A stretch of 64,000 nt of DNA from an uncultured Bacilli bacterium (GTDB taxonomy: Bacteria; Bacillota_I; Bacilli_A; RF39; UBA660). The notes beneath the pieces were generated by a model that worked only from the letters and a program-made list of their open reading frames with translations, did no database searches and was not told where the DNA came from. Positions 25,850 through 33,161 of this stretch are shown piece by piece (position 1 is the stretch's first letter; each line of letters begins with the position of its first letter). The stretch lies in assembly GCA_934096105.1 (NCBI GenBank), contig CAKOLH010000003.1:16735-80734 (forward strand). Reading direction: 5' to 3'. The position numbers and the translations under genes are program-made.

Positions 25850-26753
25850 TATTGTAAAAAAAATAGTACCAGAAAGTAGATATTATCTAAAATGCCCTTA
25901 TGAGATGACTCCTACTAGAATAGTAGTACATAATACCGCTAATGATGCTACTGCTAGAAATGAAATAAGCTATATGACAAATAATGACTATGAAACATCA
26001 TTTCATTATGCTGTAGATGATAAAGAAATAGTCCAGGGACTTCCTGAAAATAGAAATGGTTGGCATGCTAGTGATGGTAATGGTAAAGGAAATAGAGAAG
26101 GAATAGCTATAGAAATATGTTATTCTAAGTCAGGTGGAGACCGCTTCATTAAGGCTGAAGAGAATGCAGTAGACTTAATCGTAGATATATTAAATAGATA
26201 TAATTGGGATATCGATAAAGTAACAAAGCACCAAGATTATACTAATAAATATTGTCCACATCGAACATTAGATTTAGGCTGGGATAGATTTATTAATATG
26301 ATAAAAGAAAAGTTATCAGAAACAAGAGCAAGACCTTTTGTAGTAGGAGAAATATTATACAATAAAGAAGATTTATATTTACATGAGACTGCGGGCTATG
26401 GTGGGGGGCTAATGCTTTTAAAGAAAGATACAAAGTCAGTAGTTAAAAAATATCATTATAATAAAGGCTTATACATGGCTTTAGGAGACACTAATTCTTA
26501 TTATGATGCTGCTTGGACAGATGAATATAGTAAATTTACTACTGAAGAACCTATAGTACCAGAGGAGCCAAAAGTTCCAGAAGAGCCAAAAGAAGATAAT
26601 ACTAAAAATGAAGAAGATAATACTAAAGATGATAACAAAGATAAAGATAATGAAATAGAATTACCAGTACAAGATAGAGAAAATCCCTTATTATGGTTAT
26701 TAGATAAAATTATAAAATTCATAGTTAAATTATTCAAAGGGAGGAAAAAATAA
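25842..26753 (+). CDS. Endolysin-type N-acetylmuramoyl-L-alanine amidase with amphipathic C-terminal tail
   Basis: 303 residues. The Amidase_2/PGRP domain (about 15-160) shows the zinc ligands in RIVVHNTAN, VTKHQDYTNKYCPHR, and the NGWHASDGNG loop. A linker region (170-225) contains tyrosine-rich strands, then an acidic PEEPKVPEEPKEDN segment, and finally a cationic amphipathic helix PLLWLLDKIIKFIVKLFK before GRKK. There is no signal peptide, as in holin-dependent endolysins. It overlaps the holin by 8 nt. The GGAGGGT site lies in the holin coding region. It cleaves the amide bond between MurNAc and L-Ala. Confidence 0.87.
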   Translation: MVNIVKKIVPESRYYLKCPYEMTPTRIVVHNTANDATARNEISYMTNNDYETSFHYAVDDKEIVQGLPENRNGWHASDGNGKGNREGIAIEICYSKSGGDRFIKAEENAVDLIVDILNRYNWDIDKVTKHQDYTNKYCPHRTLDLGWDRFINMIKEKLSETRARPFVVGEILYNKEDLYLHETAGYGGGLMLLKKDTKSVVKKYHYNKGLYMALGDTNSYYDAAWTDEYSKFTTEEPIVPEEPKVPEEPKEDNTKNEEDNTKDDNKDKDNEIELPVQDRENPLLWLLDKIIKFIVKLFKGRKK

Positions 26754-26772
26754 TTCCTTCTTTCTTTTTGTT

Positions 26773-26862
26773 CAGTCCGAGCCTAAGGTCTCGGGACTGC
26801 TATAGAAAGCCTTAATAAGTCTTTCTATAGAAAATCAGAGCCTATTAGTAGTCTCTGATTTT
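26773..26862 (+). repeat. Paired-hairpin repeat, copy 2 (three hairpins)
   Basis: Hairpin A: CAGTCCGAG with CTCGGGACTG (one bulge) around CCTAAGGT. Hairpin B: CTATAGAAAG/CTTTCTATAG, perfect, loop CCTTAATAAGT. Hairpin C: AAAATCAGAG/CTCTGATTTT, perfect 10 bp, loop CCTATTAGTAGT. The extra hairpin and longer loops make this the most elaborate copy. It lies upstream of the AAA ATPase gene. Confidence 0.85.
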
Positions 26863-26887
26863 AAGTATATTATAGTTATTATAAAAT

Positions 26888-26949
26888 CTACAAATAACCG
26901 AATGAAAATCCCACAAATAATCGAATGAAAAATCTACAAATAACCGAAT
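26888..26949 (+). repeat. Three 23-bp direct repeats upstream of the AAA ATPase promoter
   Basis: ACAAATAAYCGAAT occurs at 26890, 26913 and 26936, always 23 bp apart, with GAAAATC-like spacers. The third ends 5 bp before the -35 element of the promoter at 26955. The placement suggests an operator or activator site for that gene. Confidence 0.75.
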
Positions 26950-26954
26950 TGTTA

Positions 26955-26983
26955 TTGATTAAATTATTATTTAATGATATAAT
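26955..26983 (+). promoter_or_regulatory. Promoter of the AAA ATPase gene
   Basis: TTGATT at 26955-26960, 17-bp spacer, TATAAT at 26978-26983, then GAGGAGG before the ATG. Confidence 0.75.
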
Positions 26984-27004
26984 TTTATTAGAGGAGGTAT
27001 TTCT

Positions 27005-28279
27005 ATGAAGGAATATAAGAAAAGAATTGCCGATGAATTACTTGAGAGAAAGTTAAAAGGAAAGGGTGCTGTTTTAATTGAGGGACCTAAATGGTGTGGT
27101 AAAACAACTACTGCAGAACAAGTATCTGGCAGTATACTATATATGGCGACTCCGGAAGACAAAGAGCAAAATATTGCACTAGCAGAGTTAAACCCAAGTT
27201 TGCTATTAAAAGGTGAAACACCAAGACTAATTGACGAATGGCAAATAGCACCTAAATTATGGGATGCTATAAGGTTTGAAGTCGACCATCGTGGTGAAGA
27301 GGGACAGTTTATTTTAACAGGTTCAGCAGTACCAGCAGACCTGAAAGATGTAACACATACTGGAACAGGAAGAATTGCAAGATTAACAATGAGACCAATG
27401 ACACTTTATGAGTCAGGAGAATCAAATGGAACAGTTAGTCTTTCAGAACTATTAAGCGGCAATTCAAAAATAAGTGGTATAAATGAATTGTCTCTAGAAG
27501 ATATTGCTTATCTATGCTGTCGAGGAGGTTGGCCTAGAAGTATTTTTATGGACAAAGATATAGCCTTAGATCAGGCGTTTGATTATTATGATGCTATTGT
27601 CAATTCTGATATTTCTAGAGTTGACAATGTAGATAGAAATCCCGAGAGGGCTAAAAACTTAATGAGAAGTTATGCAAGAAATATTGGTAGTCAAGCATCA
27701 AATGAAACATTAAGAAACGATATGATAAATAATGATTCTACATCTTTAGATACTGACACCATATTATCGTACATCAATGCCCTAAAAAAAATATTTGTTA
27801 TCGAAGAATCACTAGCATGGAATCCAAACTTAAGAAGTAAAACAGCCATAAGAACATCTGAAACAAGATATTTTATTGATCCTTCAATTGCAGTAGCGGC
27901 CCTAGGTCTTGGACCAAATGATCTAATAAACGATCTAAATACATTTGGATTAATATTTGAAACATTATGTATTCGTGATCTAAGAGTGTATGCCGAAAGT
28001 ATTAATGGAAGTATTTACCACTATAGAGATGCTTCAGAATTAGAATGTGATGCTGTAATACACCTAAGAAATGGCTCTTACGGTTTAATTGAAATTAAAT
28101 TAGGAGGAGACAAACTAATTAATGAAGGTGCACAAAATTTAATAAAAATGAAAAACAAAATAGATACTAACAAAATGAAAAACCCATCATTCTTGATGGT
28201 ATTAACAGCAACAAGTAAGTATGCTTACCAAAGAGAAGATGGAGTATATGTAATTCCTATTGGATGTTTAAAGGGATAA
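27005..28279 (+). CDS. AAA ATPase with DUF4143-type C-terminal domain
   Basis: 424 residues. The N-terminal AAA domain has the Walker A motif EGPKWCGKTTTA (near residue 28), Walker B-like PRLIDEWQIAPKLWD, and FILTGSAVP (sensor 1). The C-terminal region, with ETRYFIDPSIAVAALGL, FETLCIRDLRVYA, YHYRDASELECDAVI and YGLIEIKLGG, is the DUF4143 nuclease-like fold (E..D..EIK). Such proteins are common, of unknown function, and often horizontally acquired. It has its own promoter, direct repeats and terminator, and is bracketed by copies 2 and 3 of the hairpin repeat in opposite orientations. Confidence 0.82.
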   Translation: MKEYKKRIADELLERKLKGKGAVLIEGPKWCGKTTTAEQVSGSILYMATPEDKEQNIALAELNPSLLLKGETPRLIDEWQIAPKLWDAIRFEVDHRGEEGQFILTGSAVPADLKDVTHTGTGRIARLTMRPMTLYESGESNGTVSLSELLSGNSKISGINELSLEDIAYLCCRGGWPRSIFMDKDIALDQAFDYYDAIVNSDISRVDNVDRNPERAKNLMRSYARNIGSQASNETLRNDMINNDSTSLDTDTILSYINALKKIFVIEESLAWNPNLRSKTAIRTSETRYFIDPSIAVAALGLGPNDLINDLNTFGLIFETLCIRDLRVYAESINGSIYHYRDASELECDAVIHLRNGSYGLIEIKLGGDKLINEGAQNLIKMKNKIDTNKMKNPSFLMVLTATSKYAYQREDGVYVIPIGCLKG

Positions 28280-28313
28280 AGTGCCAAGTAAAAAATTAGC
28301 ACTTTTCTTTTTT
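28278..28313 (+). terminator. Intrinsic terminator of the AAA ATPase gene
   Basis: AAAGTGC pairs with GCACTTT (7 bp) across a 14-nt loop, followed by a C-interrupted T run. Confidence 0.8.
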
Positions 28314-28398
28314 AATTTTAAATACATTCAATTTTTTGTTCAACACCAATATCTAAGTTATCATATCTGGCTTATATATAATAGATATGTAGATATAT

Positions 28399-28452
28399 CA
28401 TTTATAGACTACAGGCTATAAATGACACACTATAGACCCAGGCTATAGTGTG
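28399..28452 (-). repeat. Paired-hairpin repeat, copy 3
   Basis: On the minus strand: CACACTATAG/CTATAGTGTG around CCTGGGT, then CATTTATAG/CTATAAATG around CCTGTAGT, both perfect. The minus-strand downstream flank contains ATCTATTATATATAAGCCAG, shared with copies 5 and 8. Confidence 0.85.
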
Positions 28453-28475
28453 AATAAAATAAAAAAATATTCTTA

Positions 28476-28521
28476 TCTTTACTTCACTATATTATCAAAA
28501 TATGATAAAATGAAGTAAAGA
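28476..28521 (+). promoter_or_regulatory. pcrA promoter inside a large palindrome
   Basis: TTTACT at 28478-28483, 17-bp spacer, TATGAT at 28501-28506. The same segment is a nested inverted repeat: TCTTTACTTCA (28476-28486) pairs with TGAAGTAAAGA (28511-28521), and TTATCA with TGATAA inside. An operator or a transcript hairpin is possible. Confidence 0.5.
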
Positions 28522-28538
28522 AAGATGAGGTAGACAAG

Positions 28539-30620
28539 ATGAAAGTTTTAGAATTAAATAAGAATCAGCAAGAAGCTGTTAATCATATAAATGGACCAAT
28601 GTTAGTACTCGCAGGAGCAGGTTCAGGAAAGACCAAAGTACTAACTAGTAGAATAGCAAATTTAATAGAAAATGGAATAAGTCCATATAACATATTAGCA
28701 ATAACCTTTACTAATAAAGCCGCTAAAGAAATGAAAGATAGAGTAGTATCTCTAATAGGAAGTACTGCCAATAATATACAAATATCAACATTTCACTCTT
28801 TAGGACTTAGAATACTAAAAGAAAACTATAGCCTATTAGGCTATGAAAGAAACTTTACTATCATAGATAGTGATGATGTCTTAACTATTATTAAAAAAAT
28901 AATGAAAGATCTAAATATGAGTAAAGAATACTATAATCCTAGAGAAATAAAGAATAAAATAAGTTCTGCTAAAAACGAAATGATGGATGTAGAAAAATTC
29001 TCTAAAATAGAATTTGATCATAAGGTAGTAGAAGTATATAAAACATATCAAAAAAAATTAAAACAAGGAAATTCTGTAGACTTCGACGATTTATTAATAT
29101 TACCAATAAAACTATTTAAGAACTATCCAAATGTCTTAAATGACTATCAAGAAAGATATAAATATATATTAATAGATGAATATCAAGATACAAATGAAGC
29201 TCAATATACCTTCAGTAGACTACTATCATCTAAATATCGTAATATCTTTGTAGTAGGAGATAATGACCAAGCCATATATGCCTTCCGTGGAGCCAATTAT
29301 AAAAACATCTTAAACTTTGAAAAAGACTATCCCGAAGCAAAAACAATATTACTTGAAGAAAACTATCGTTCTACTAAAAACATCTTAAATGCCGCTAATA
29401 GCGTTATAAAAAATAATAGAGAAAGAAAAGATAAAAATCTATGGAGTAATAACGAAGAAGGAGATAAAATAAAATATAAAAAAGTATCAACCGAAAAAGA
29501 AGAAGCTTCCTTTGTCGTAGGAGAAATAAAAGATTTAATATCAAAAGGTATTAAAGAAGAAGCTATAGCGGTCCTATATCGAACCAATGCTCAGTCAAGA
29601 ACTATTGAAGAGGAATTACTAAAAAAGAATATCAAATATAGAGTAGTAGGAAGTTTCTATTTCTATAATAGAAAAGAAATAAAAGATTTATTATGTTATC
29701 TAAGATTAATAAATAATCATAAAGATGATGTAAGTTTGCTTAGAATAATCAATACTCCAAAAAGAGGAATTGGTGAAAAAACAATTGATAACCTAACCTC
29801 GTTAGCAGAAGATGCCGGTATTTCTATCTATGAAGCCATTACTACAGGTAAAGAATTAACTTTTAAAGAACTAATCGAAGAACTAACTAAAGATAGTGAG
29901 AAAATGTCACTTACTGAATTAGTTGATGACATTCTAGATAAAAGCGGTATAAGAAAAGAATTAGAAAGTTCTAAATTACTCGAAGATGAAATAAGACTAG
30001 AAAACTTAAACGAATTTAAAGGAGTTACCAAGAGTTATGAAGAAGAATATGGTTCAGCAAGCCTAGAGGACTTTCTTGAAGAAATATCCCTAGTTAGTGA
30101 TATAACCGAACATCAAGATAGTGATGGAAGAGTAAGTTTAATGACCGTTCACTCTGTAAAAGGACTAGAATTTGATTATGTCTTTATCGTTGGCATGGAA
30201 GAAGGAATATTCCCACATTACAACGCTATCAATGATGGAAGCAATTCCGCTATTGAAGAAGAACGTAGACTATGCTATGTAGCCATTACCAGAGCCAAGA
30301 AAAAACTCTATATAACATCTGCTGATACTCGTATGTTATTTGGAAATACCAGTAGAAATATGCCAAGTAGATTTATAAATGAAATAGATAAAGAATATAT
30401 TGAAGTAGAAGGAATAAAACCCCTTACTAAGATGGTATCAAATATCAAGAAAAAGATTGATAAAAATGCTGAATACACCGTAGGAGAACATATTGTTCAT
30501 ACTGAGTTTGGCGAAGGTGTCGTAATAGGAGTAGATAAATCAATCCTAACCGTAGCCTTTCCACATCCAACAGGTATAAGAAAGCTTATGAAAGGTCATC
30601 CAAATATCAAGAAAATATAA
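28539..30620 (+). CDS. pcrA: ATP-dependent DNA helicase PcrA/UvrD
   Basis: 693 residues of superfamily 1. Motif I is LAGAGSGKTKVL (near residue 25), motif II IDEYQDTN, motif III VGDNDQAIYAFRGA, motif V VHSVKGLEFDYVF, motif VI YVAITRAKKKLYI; the C terminus has a TVGEHIVHTEFGEG Tudor-like segment as in PcrA. It is a 3'-5' helicase in nucleotide excision repair and plasmid or recombination control. The start is supported by GATGAGGT. A short gap (12 bp) separates it from the next gene. Confidence 0.95.
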   Translation: MKVLELNKNQQEAVNHINGPMLVLAGAGSGKTKVLTSRIANLIENGISPYNILAITFTNKAAKEMKDRVVSLIGSTANNIQISTFHSLGLRILKENYSLLGYERNFTIIDSDDVLTIIKKIMKDLNMSKEYYNPREIKNKISSAKNEMMDVEKFSKIEFDHKVVEVYKTYQKKLKQGNSVDFDDLLILPIKLFKNYPNVLNDYQERYKYILIDEYQDTNEAQYTFSRLLSSKYRNIFVVGDNDQAIYAFRGANYKNILNFEKDYPEAKTILLEENYRSTKNILNAANSVIKNNRERKDKNLWSNNEEGDKIKYKKVSTEKEEASFVVGEIKDLISKGIKEEAIAVLYRTNAQSRTIEEELLKKNIKYRVVGSFYFYNRKEIKDLLCYLRLINNHKDDVSLLRIINTPKRGIGEKTIDNLTSLAEDAGISIYEAITTGKELTFKELIEELTKDSEKMSLTELVDDILDKSGIRKELESSKLLEDEIRLENLNEFKGVTKSYEEEYGSASLEDFLEEISLVSDITEHQDSDGRVSLMTVHSVKGLEFDYVFIVGMEEGIFPHYNAINDGSNSAIEEERRLCYVAITRAKKKLYITSADTRMLFGNTSRNMPSRFINEIDKEYIEVEGIKPLTKMVSNIKKKIDKNAEYTVGEHIVHTEFGEGVVIGVDKSILTVAFPHPTGIRKLMKGHPNIKKI

Positions 30621-30632
30621 AAAGGAGTTACT

Positions 30633-31601
30633 ATGAAAAAAATATTACTTATCATATTTTCAATTACTATAATTATTGAGATAGTAGTATTACATCAAGA
30701 TAACAAAAACCTAATCATTTCCAATAATGCTATAGAAGAAGAACTAAAACAAAATAATCTAATCGAAGATGGTAAAGTATCATTAAATTCAGTATATAAA
30801 GAAGAGAAAGAAGCAAGAGAAAAAGTTGAAGAACTATTTTCCACTACTGCCTTCAAAGTCGAAGATATCGAAGAACTAATTACAAAAGAAGAAGATAAAA
30901 GTAAAGAACTTCAAAATAGCATATCTTCTCTTGAAGAACAAATCGTAGGTCTTGAAGGTAACATTACCACTCTTGAAGCAGAATATAATAGATTAACCAA
31001 AGAGTACGAAGAAAAAAATTCTGCCTATATAACAGGAGTGCCCACAATCAATCAGTATCCTGACTATCCAACAGGCTGTGAATCCGTTGCTCTAACTATT
31101 CTATTAAAATATTATGGTGTATCAGTAACTCCTAATGATATTATAAATAAGTTAGAAAAAGGAAAAGCACCATATACCAAAAATGGCGTTACTTATGGAG
31201 GTAATCCTGATCTAGAATTTATCGGAGACCCAAGAACACAGAACTCTTATGGTGTCTTTGATAAACCAATTGCCAAAGTAGCGGGTACCTATAAACCAGG
31301 AATAATAAATGCTACAGGTAGTTCTTTTGATGAAATACTAAAAATAGTAAAATCAGGTAGACCAGTACTAGCTTGGACCTCTATAGGATTATCAACTCCA
31401 TATATATCAACATCTTGGATATATGAACCAACCGGAGAAACCATCTATTGGAAATCAGGAGAGCATGCCGTAGTCATAATTGGCTATACTACTGATAAAA
31501 TAATAATATCTGACCCAATTGGCGGAAAAATAAAATATCAGTCATTATCACTATTTAGAGAAAGATATAATTACTTTGGAAAGAAGGCCTTATATTACTA
31601 A
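30633..31601 (+). CDS. Membrane-anchored coiled-coil C39-like peptidase
   Basis: 322 residues: one N-terminal membrane helix (about 4-22), a coiled coil (about 30-130) and an extracellular papain-like C39 domain. Catalytic residues are Cys in YPTGCESVALTILLKYYG (about 149), His in GEHAVVIIGYT (about 279) and Asp/Asn in IISDPIGG. Such proteins cleave peptides at the cell surface, or are found with wall hydrolases. It overlaps the following small coiled-coil gene by 1 nt (TAATG). Substrate unknown. Confidence 0.8.
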   Translation: MKKILLIIFSITIIIEIVVLHQDNKNLIISNNAIEEELKQNNLIEDGKVSLNSVYKEEKEAREKVEELFSTTAFKVEDIEELITKEEDKSKELQNSISSLEEQIVGLEGNITTLEAEYNRLTKEYEEKNSAYITGVPTINQYPDYPTGCESVALTILLKYYGVSVTPNDIINKLEKGKAPYTKNGVTYGGNPDLEFIGDPRTQNSYGVFDKPIAKVAGTYKPGIINATGSSFDEILKIVKSGRPVLAWTSIGLSTPYISTSWIYEPTGETIYWKSGEHAVVIIGYTTDKIIISDPIGGKIKYQSLSLFRERYNYFGKKALYY

Positions 31602-31921
31602 TGAAAAAGAAAAATAAAACTAATAAAATATTCAAAATAGTAGGAACTATCTCTTTTATAGGAGTATTCACTATCCTAATAATTACACTATATAATAACA
31701 TAACTCTAAATAATAAAAATAAAGAGTTAGATAAATATCTAACAGAGTACAAAGAATTAAAAAAAGAAATAGATAACCTAAATAATTTAAAAGAAAGTTA
31801 TGATATAGCCAAACTAAATAACGAAAATCTAAATAGTCAAAAAGAAGAATTAGAGTCAGAATTAAACCAGTTAAATAATAAGATAAGTAATTTAAATAAG
31901 AAGATAGATAAACTAAAGTAG
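31601..31921 (+). CDS. Small membrane-anchored coiled-coil protein
   Basis: 106 residues: basic N terminus, one membrane helix (about 12-32), and a long coiled coil to the end. It has the same architecture as the N-terminal half of the C39-like protein upstream, but no peptidase domain. The 1-nt stop-start overlap implies translational coupling and perhaps heteromeric coiled-coil pairing. A partner role is inferred. Confidence 0.7.
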   Translation: MKKKNKTNKIFKIVGTISFIGVFTILIITLYNNITLNNKNKELDKYLTEYKELKKEIDNLNNLKESYDIAKLNNENLNSQKEELESELNQLNNKISNLNKKIDKLK

Positions 31922-31964
31922 TCTCTCTTCTCTTTTTATAGCATATATTATAGTGGAGGTACTT

Positions 31965-32522
31965 ATGGATTATAATATTTTAGTAAATAAAGATAATCCC
32001 CTGCCAAGAGCACATATACCAAGTACTTTAGTAGAAGCTAGTAGTAGTTATAAAGATGGCATATTAATAGATAGAGAAACAAAGAATGCTTTTGATAGAA
32101 TGAAACAAGATGCTTTAAGATATGGATACCACATAGATATAGAAAGTGGATATCGTGATTATGATTATCAAGAAAAAATATATAATAAATTACTTGAAGA
32201 AAAAGGATTTACTTATGCTATCACAAGAATAGCAGAACCAGGTAAATCAGAACATCAAACAGGATTAGCCATAGATTTTTGTATATATAAAGATGAAAAG
32301 TGTTACATAGAACATGAAATAGAAGAATTATTAGAAACTAAATGGGTTCATCAAAATTGTTATAGATATGGATTTATATTAAGATATCCTGAAGGAAAAG
32401 AAGATATAACAAAATATAGTTATGAACCATGGCATATAAGATATGTAGGAAATATAGCTAGTTATATTTATAATAATAATTTAACACTAGAGGAATATAA
32501 AGAAAGAGAGTCTAAAAAATAG
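31965..32522 (+). CDS. D-alanyl-D-alanine carboxypeptidase, VanY-like (M15B)
   Basis: 185 residues. It has ESGYRDYDYQEKIY, the zinc-ligand motif SEHQTGLAIDF (HxxxxxxD) and the second His in YEPWHIRYVG, which together define the LAS/M15B peptidase family. The ATG at 31965 follows GGAGGT; a longer in-frame GTG start lies in that site. No signal peptide or membrane helix is seen, so its access to peptidoglycan is unclear; a cytoplasmic or spore function is conceivable. It ends with a hairpin but no clear T run. Confidence 0.85.
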   Translation: MDYNILVNKDNPLPRAHIPSTLVEASSSYKDGILIDRETKNAFDRMKQDALRYGYHIDIESGYRDYDYQEKIYNKLLEEKGFTYAITRIAEPGKSEHQTGLAIDFCIYKDEKCYIEHEIEELLETKWVHQNCYRYGFILRYPEGKEDITKYSYEPWHIRYVGNIASYIYNNNLTLEEYKERESKK

Positions 32523-32532
32523 ATTCTCTTTC
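32502..32532 (+). terminator. Hairpin at the end of the VanY-like gene
   Basis: GAAAGAGAGTCT pairs with AGATTCTCTTTC (one G-T) around an A-rich loop holding the stop. No T run follows, so termination is uncertain. Confidence 0.45.
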
Positions 32533-32562
32533 AGTTTCGTCTCACACTAAAGTAGTTCGCCG

Positions 32563-32618
32563 TTTTCTAATGCCTAAGGTCATTAGAAAATATTTTTGAG
32601 CCTATAGTCTCAAAAATA
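32563..32618 (+). repeat. Paired-hairpin repeat, copy 4
   Basis: Hairpin A: TTTTCTAATG/CATTAGAAAA, perfect 10 bp, loop CCTAAGGT. Hairpin B: TATTTTTGAG/CTCAAAAATA, perfect 10 bp, loop CCTATAGT. The upstream flank CTCACACTAAAGTAGTTCG resembles that of copy 10. Confidence 0.9.
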
Positions 32619-32691
32619 ATAATTTATAAAATAATTGCCAAAATAAAAGTATATAATTACTGACTTATATATAATAGATACCACTGGTATA

Positions 32692-32744
32692 TTGTTGTTA
32701 GACTATAGGCTAACAACAACACTTCAAGACCTAGACTTGAAGTG
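32692..32744 (-). repeat. Paired-hairpin repeat, copy 5
   Basis: On the minus strand: CACTTCAAG/CTTGAAGTG with loop TCTAGGT, then TTGTTGTTAG/CTAACAACAA with loop CCTATAGT. It faces copy 4 with only 73 bp between them. The minus-strand flank ATCTATTATATATAAGTCAG is shared with copies 3 and 8. Confidence 0.85.
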
Positions 32745-32766
32745 ATAAAAAGAATATAAAAATATA

Positions 32767-32795
32767 TTGACATAATATACTAATAGTGATATTAT
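32767..32795 (+). promoter_or_regulatory. Promoter of the arsR-cadA operon
   Basis: TTGACA at 32767-32772, 17-bp spacer, TATTAT at 32790-32795. Confidence 0.8.
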
Positions 32796-32799
32796 TTAA

Positions 32800-32823
32800 A
32801 TATATGAATATATATTCATATAT
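32800..32823 (+). promoter_or_regulatory. ArsR/SmtB-family operator
   Basis: A perfect 24-bp palindrome with half-site ATATATGAATAT, matching the ATATGAA...TTCATAT pattern bound by SmtB/CzrA/CadC regulators. It lies between the -10 element and the arsR start, a position that blocks transcription. Confidence 0.85.
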
Positions 32824-32834
32824 AAGGAGGAAAT

Positions 32835-33161
32835 ATGTTAGATATAAAAGAAATAAATAGTATAAAAAACAAACTACTTGAAGAAGATACTATTATAGAT
32901 ATAGCAGAACTATTCAAAGTATTCGCAGATTCAACTAGAGTAAAAATAATAAATGTCTTATTAGAAAATAAACTTTGTGTAGGAGATATAGTCACTCTTG
33001 TCGGAGGTACACAGTCAGCAATTTCTCACCAGCTTAGAATACTAAAGTCCGCTAAACTAGTAAAATATACCAAAATAGGTAAAACAGTATATTACGAATT
33101 AAGTGATGACCATGTAAAAAAACTATTTAGTGTAGGAAAGGAACATATCAATGAAATATAA
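32835..33161 (+). CDS. ArsR/SmtB-family metal-responsive repressor
   Basis: 108 residues, winged helix with VFADSTRVKIINVLL and the recognition helix QSAISHQLRILKSA. Metal ligands match the alpha5 site of CzrA/SmtB: Asp91, His93, His104 and Glu107 in DDHVKKLF..KEHINE, with the last His of CzrA replaced by Glu. The alpha3 Cys motif of CadC (ELCVCDL) is incomplete here (KLCVGDI). Zinc or cobalt sensing is the best inference. It overlaps the ATPase gene by 11 nt and should repress from the palindrome upstream. Confidence 0.88.
   Translation: MLDIKEINSIKNKLLEEDTIIDIAELFKVFADSTRVKIINVLLENKLCVGDIVTLVGGTQSAISHQLRILKSAKLVKYTKIGKTVYYELSDDHVKKLFSVGKEHINEI

Noticed and set aside
26888..26949. Three direct repeats as a CRISPR array
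   Set aside because: Units are 23 bp with no unique spacers and no cas genes nearby.
28836..28856. AGCCTATTAGGCT inside pcrA
   Set aside because: A short palindrome in coding sequence (Ser-Leu-Leu-Gly codons) without the stem-loop pattern of the repeat.
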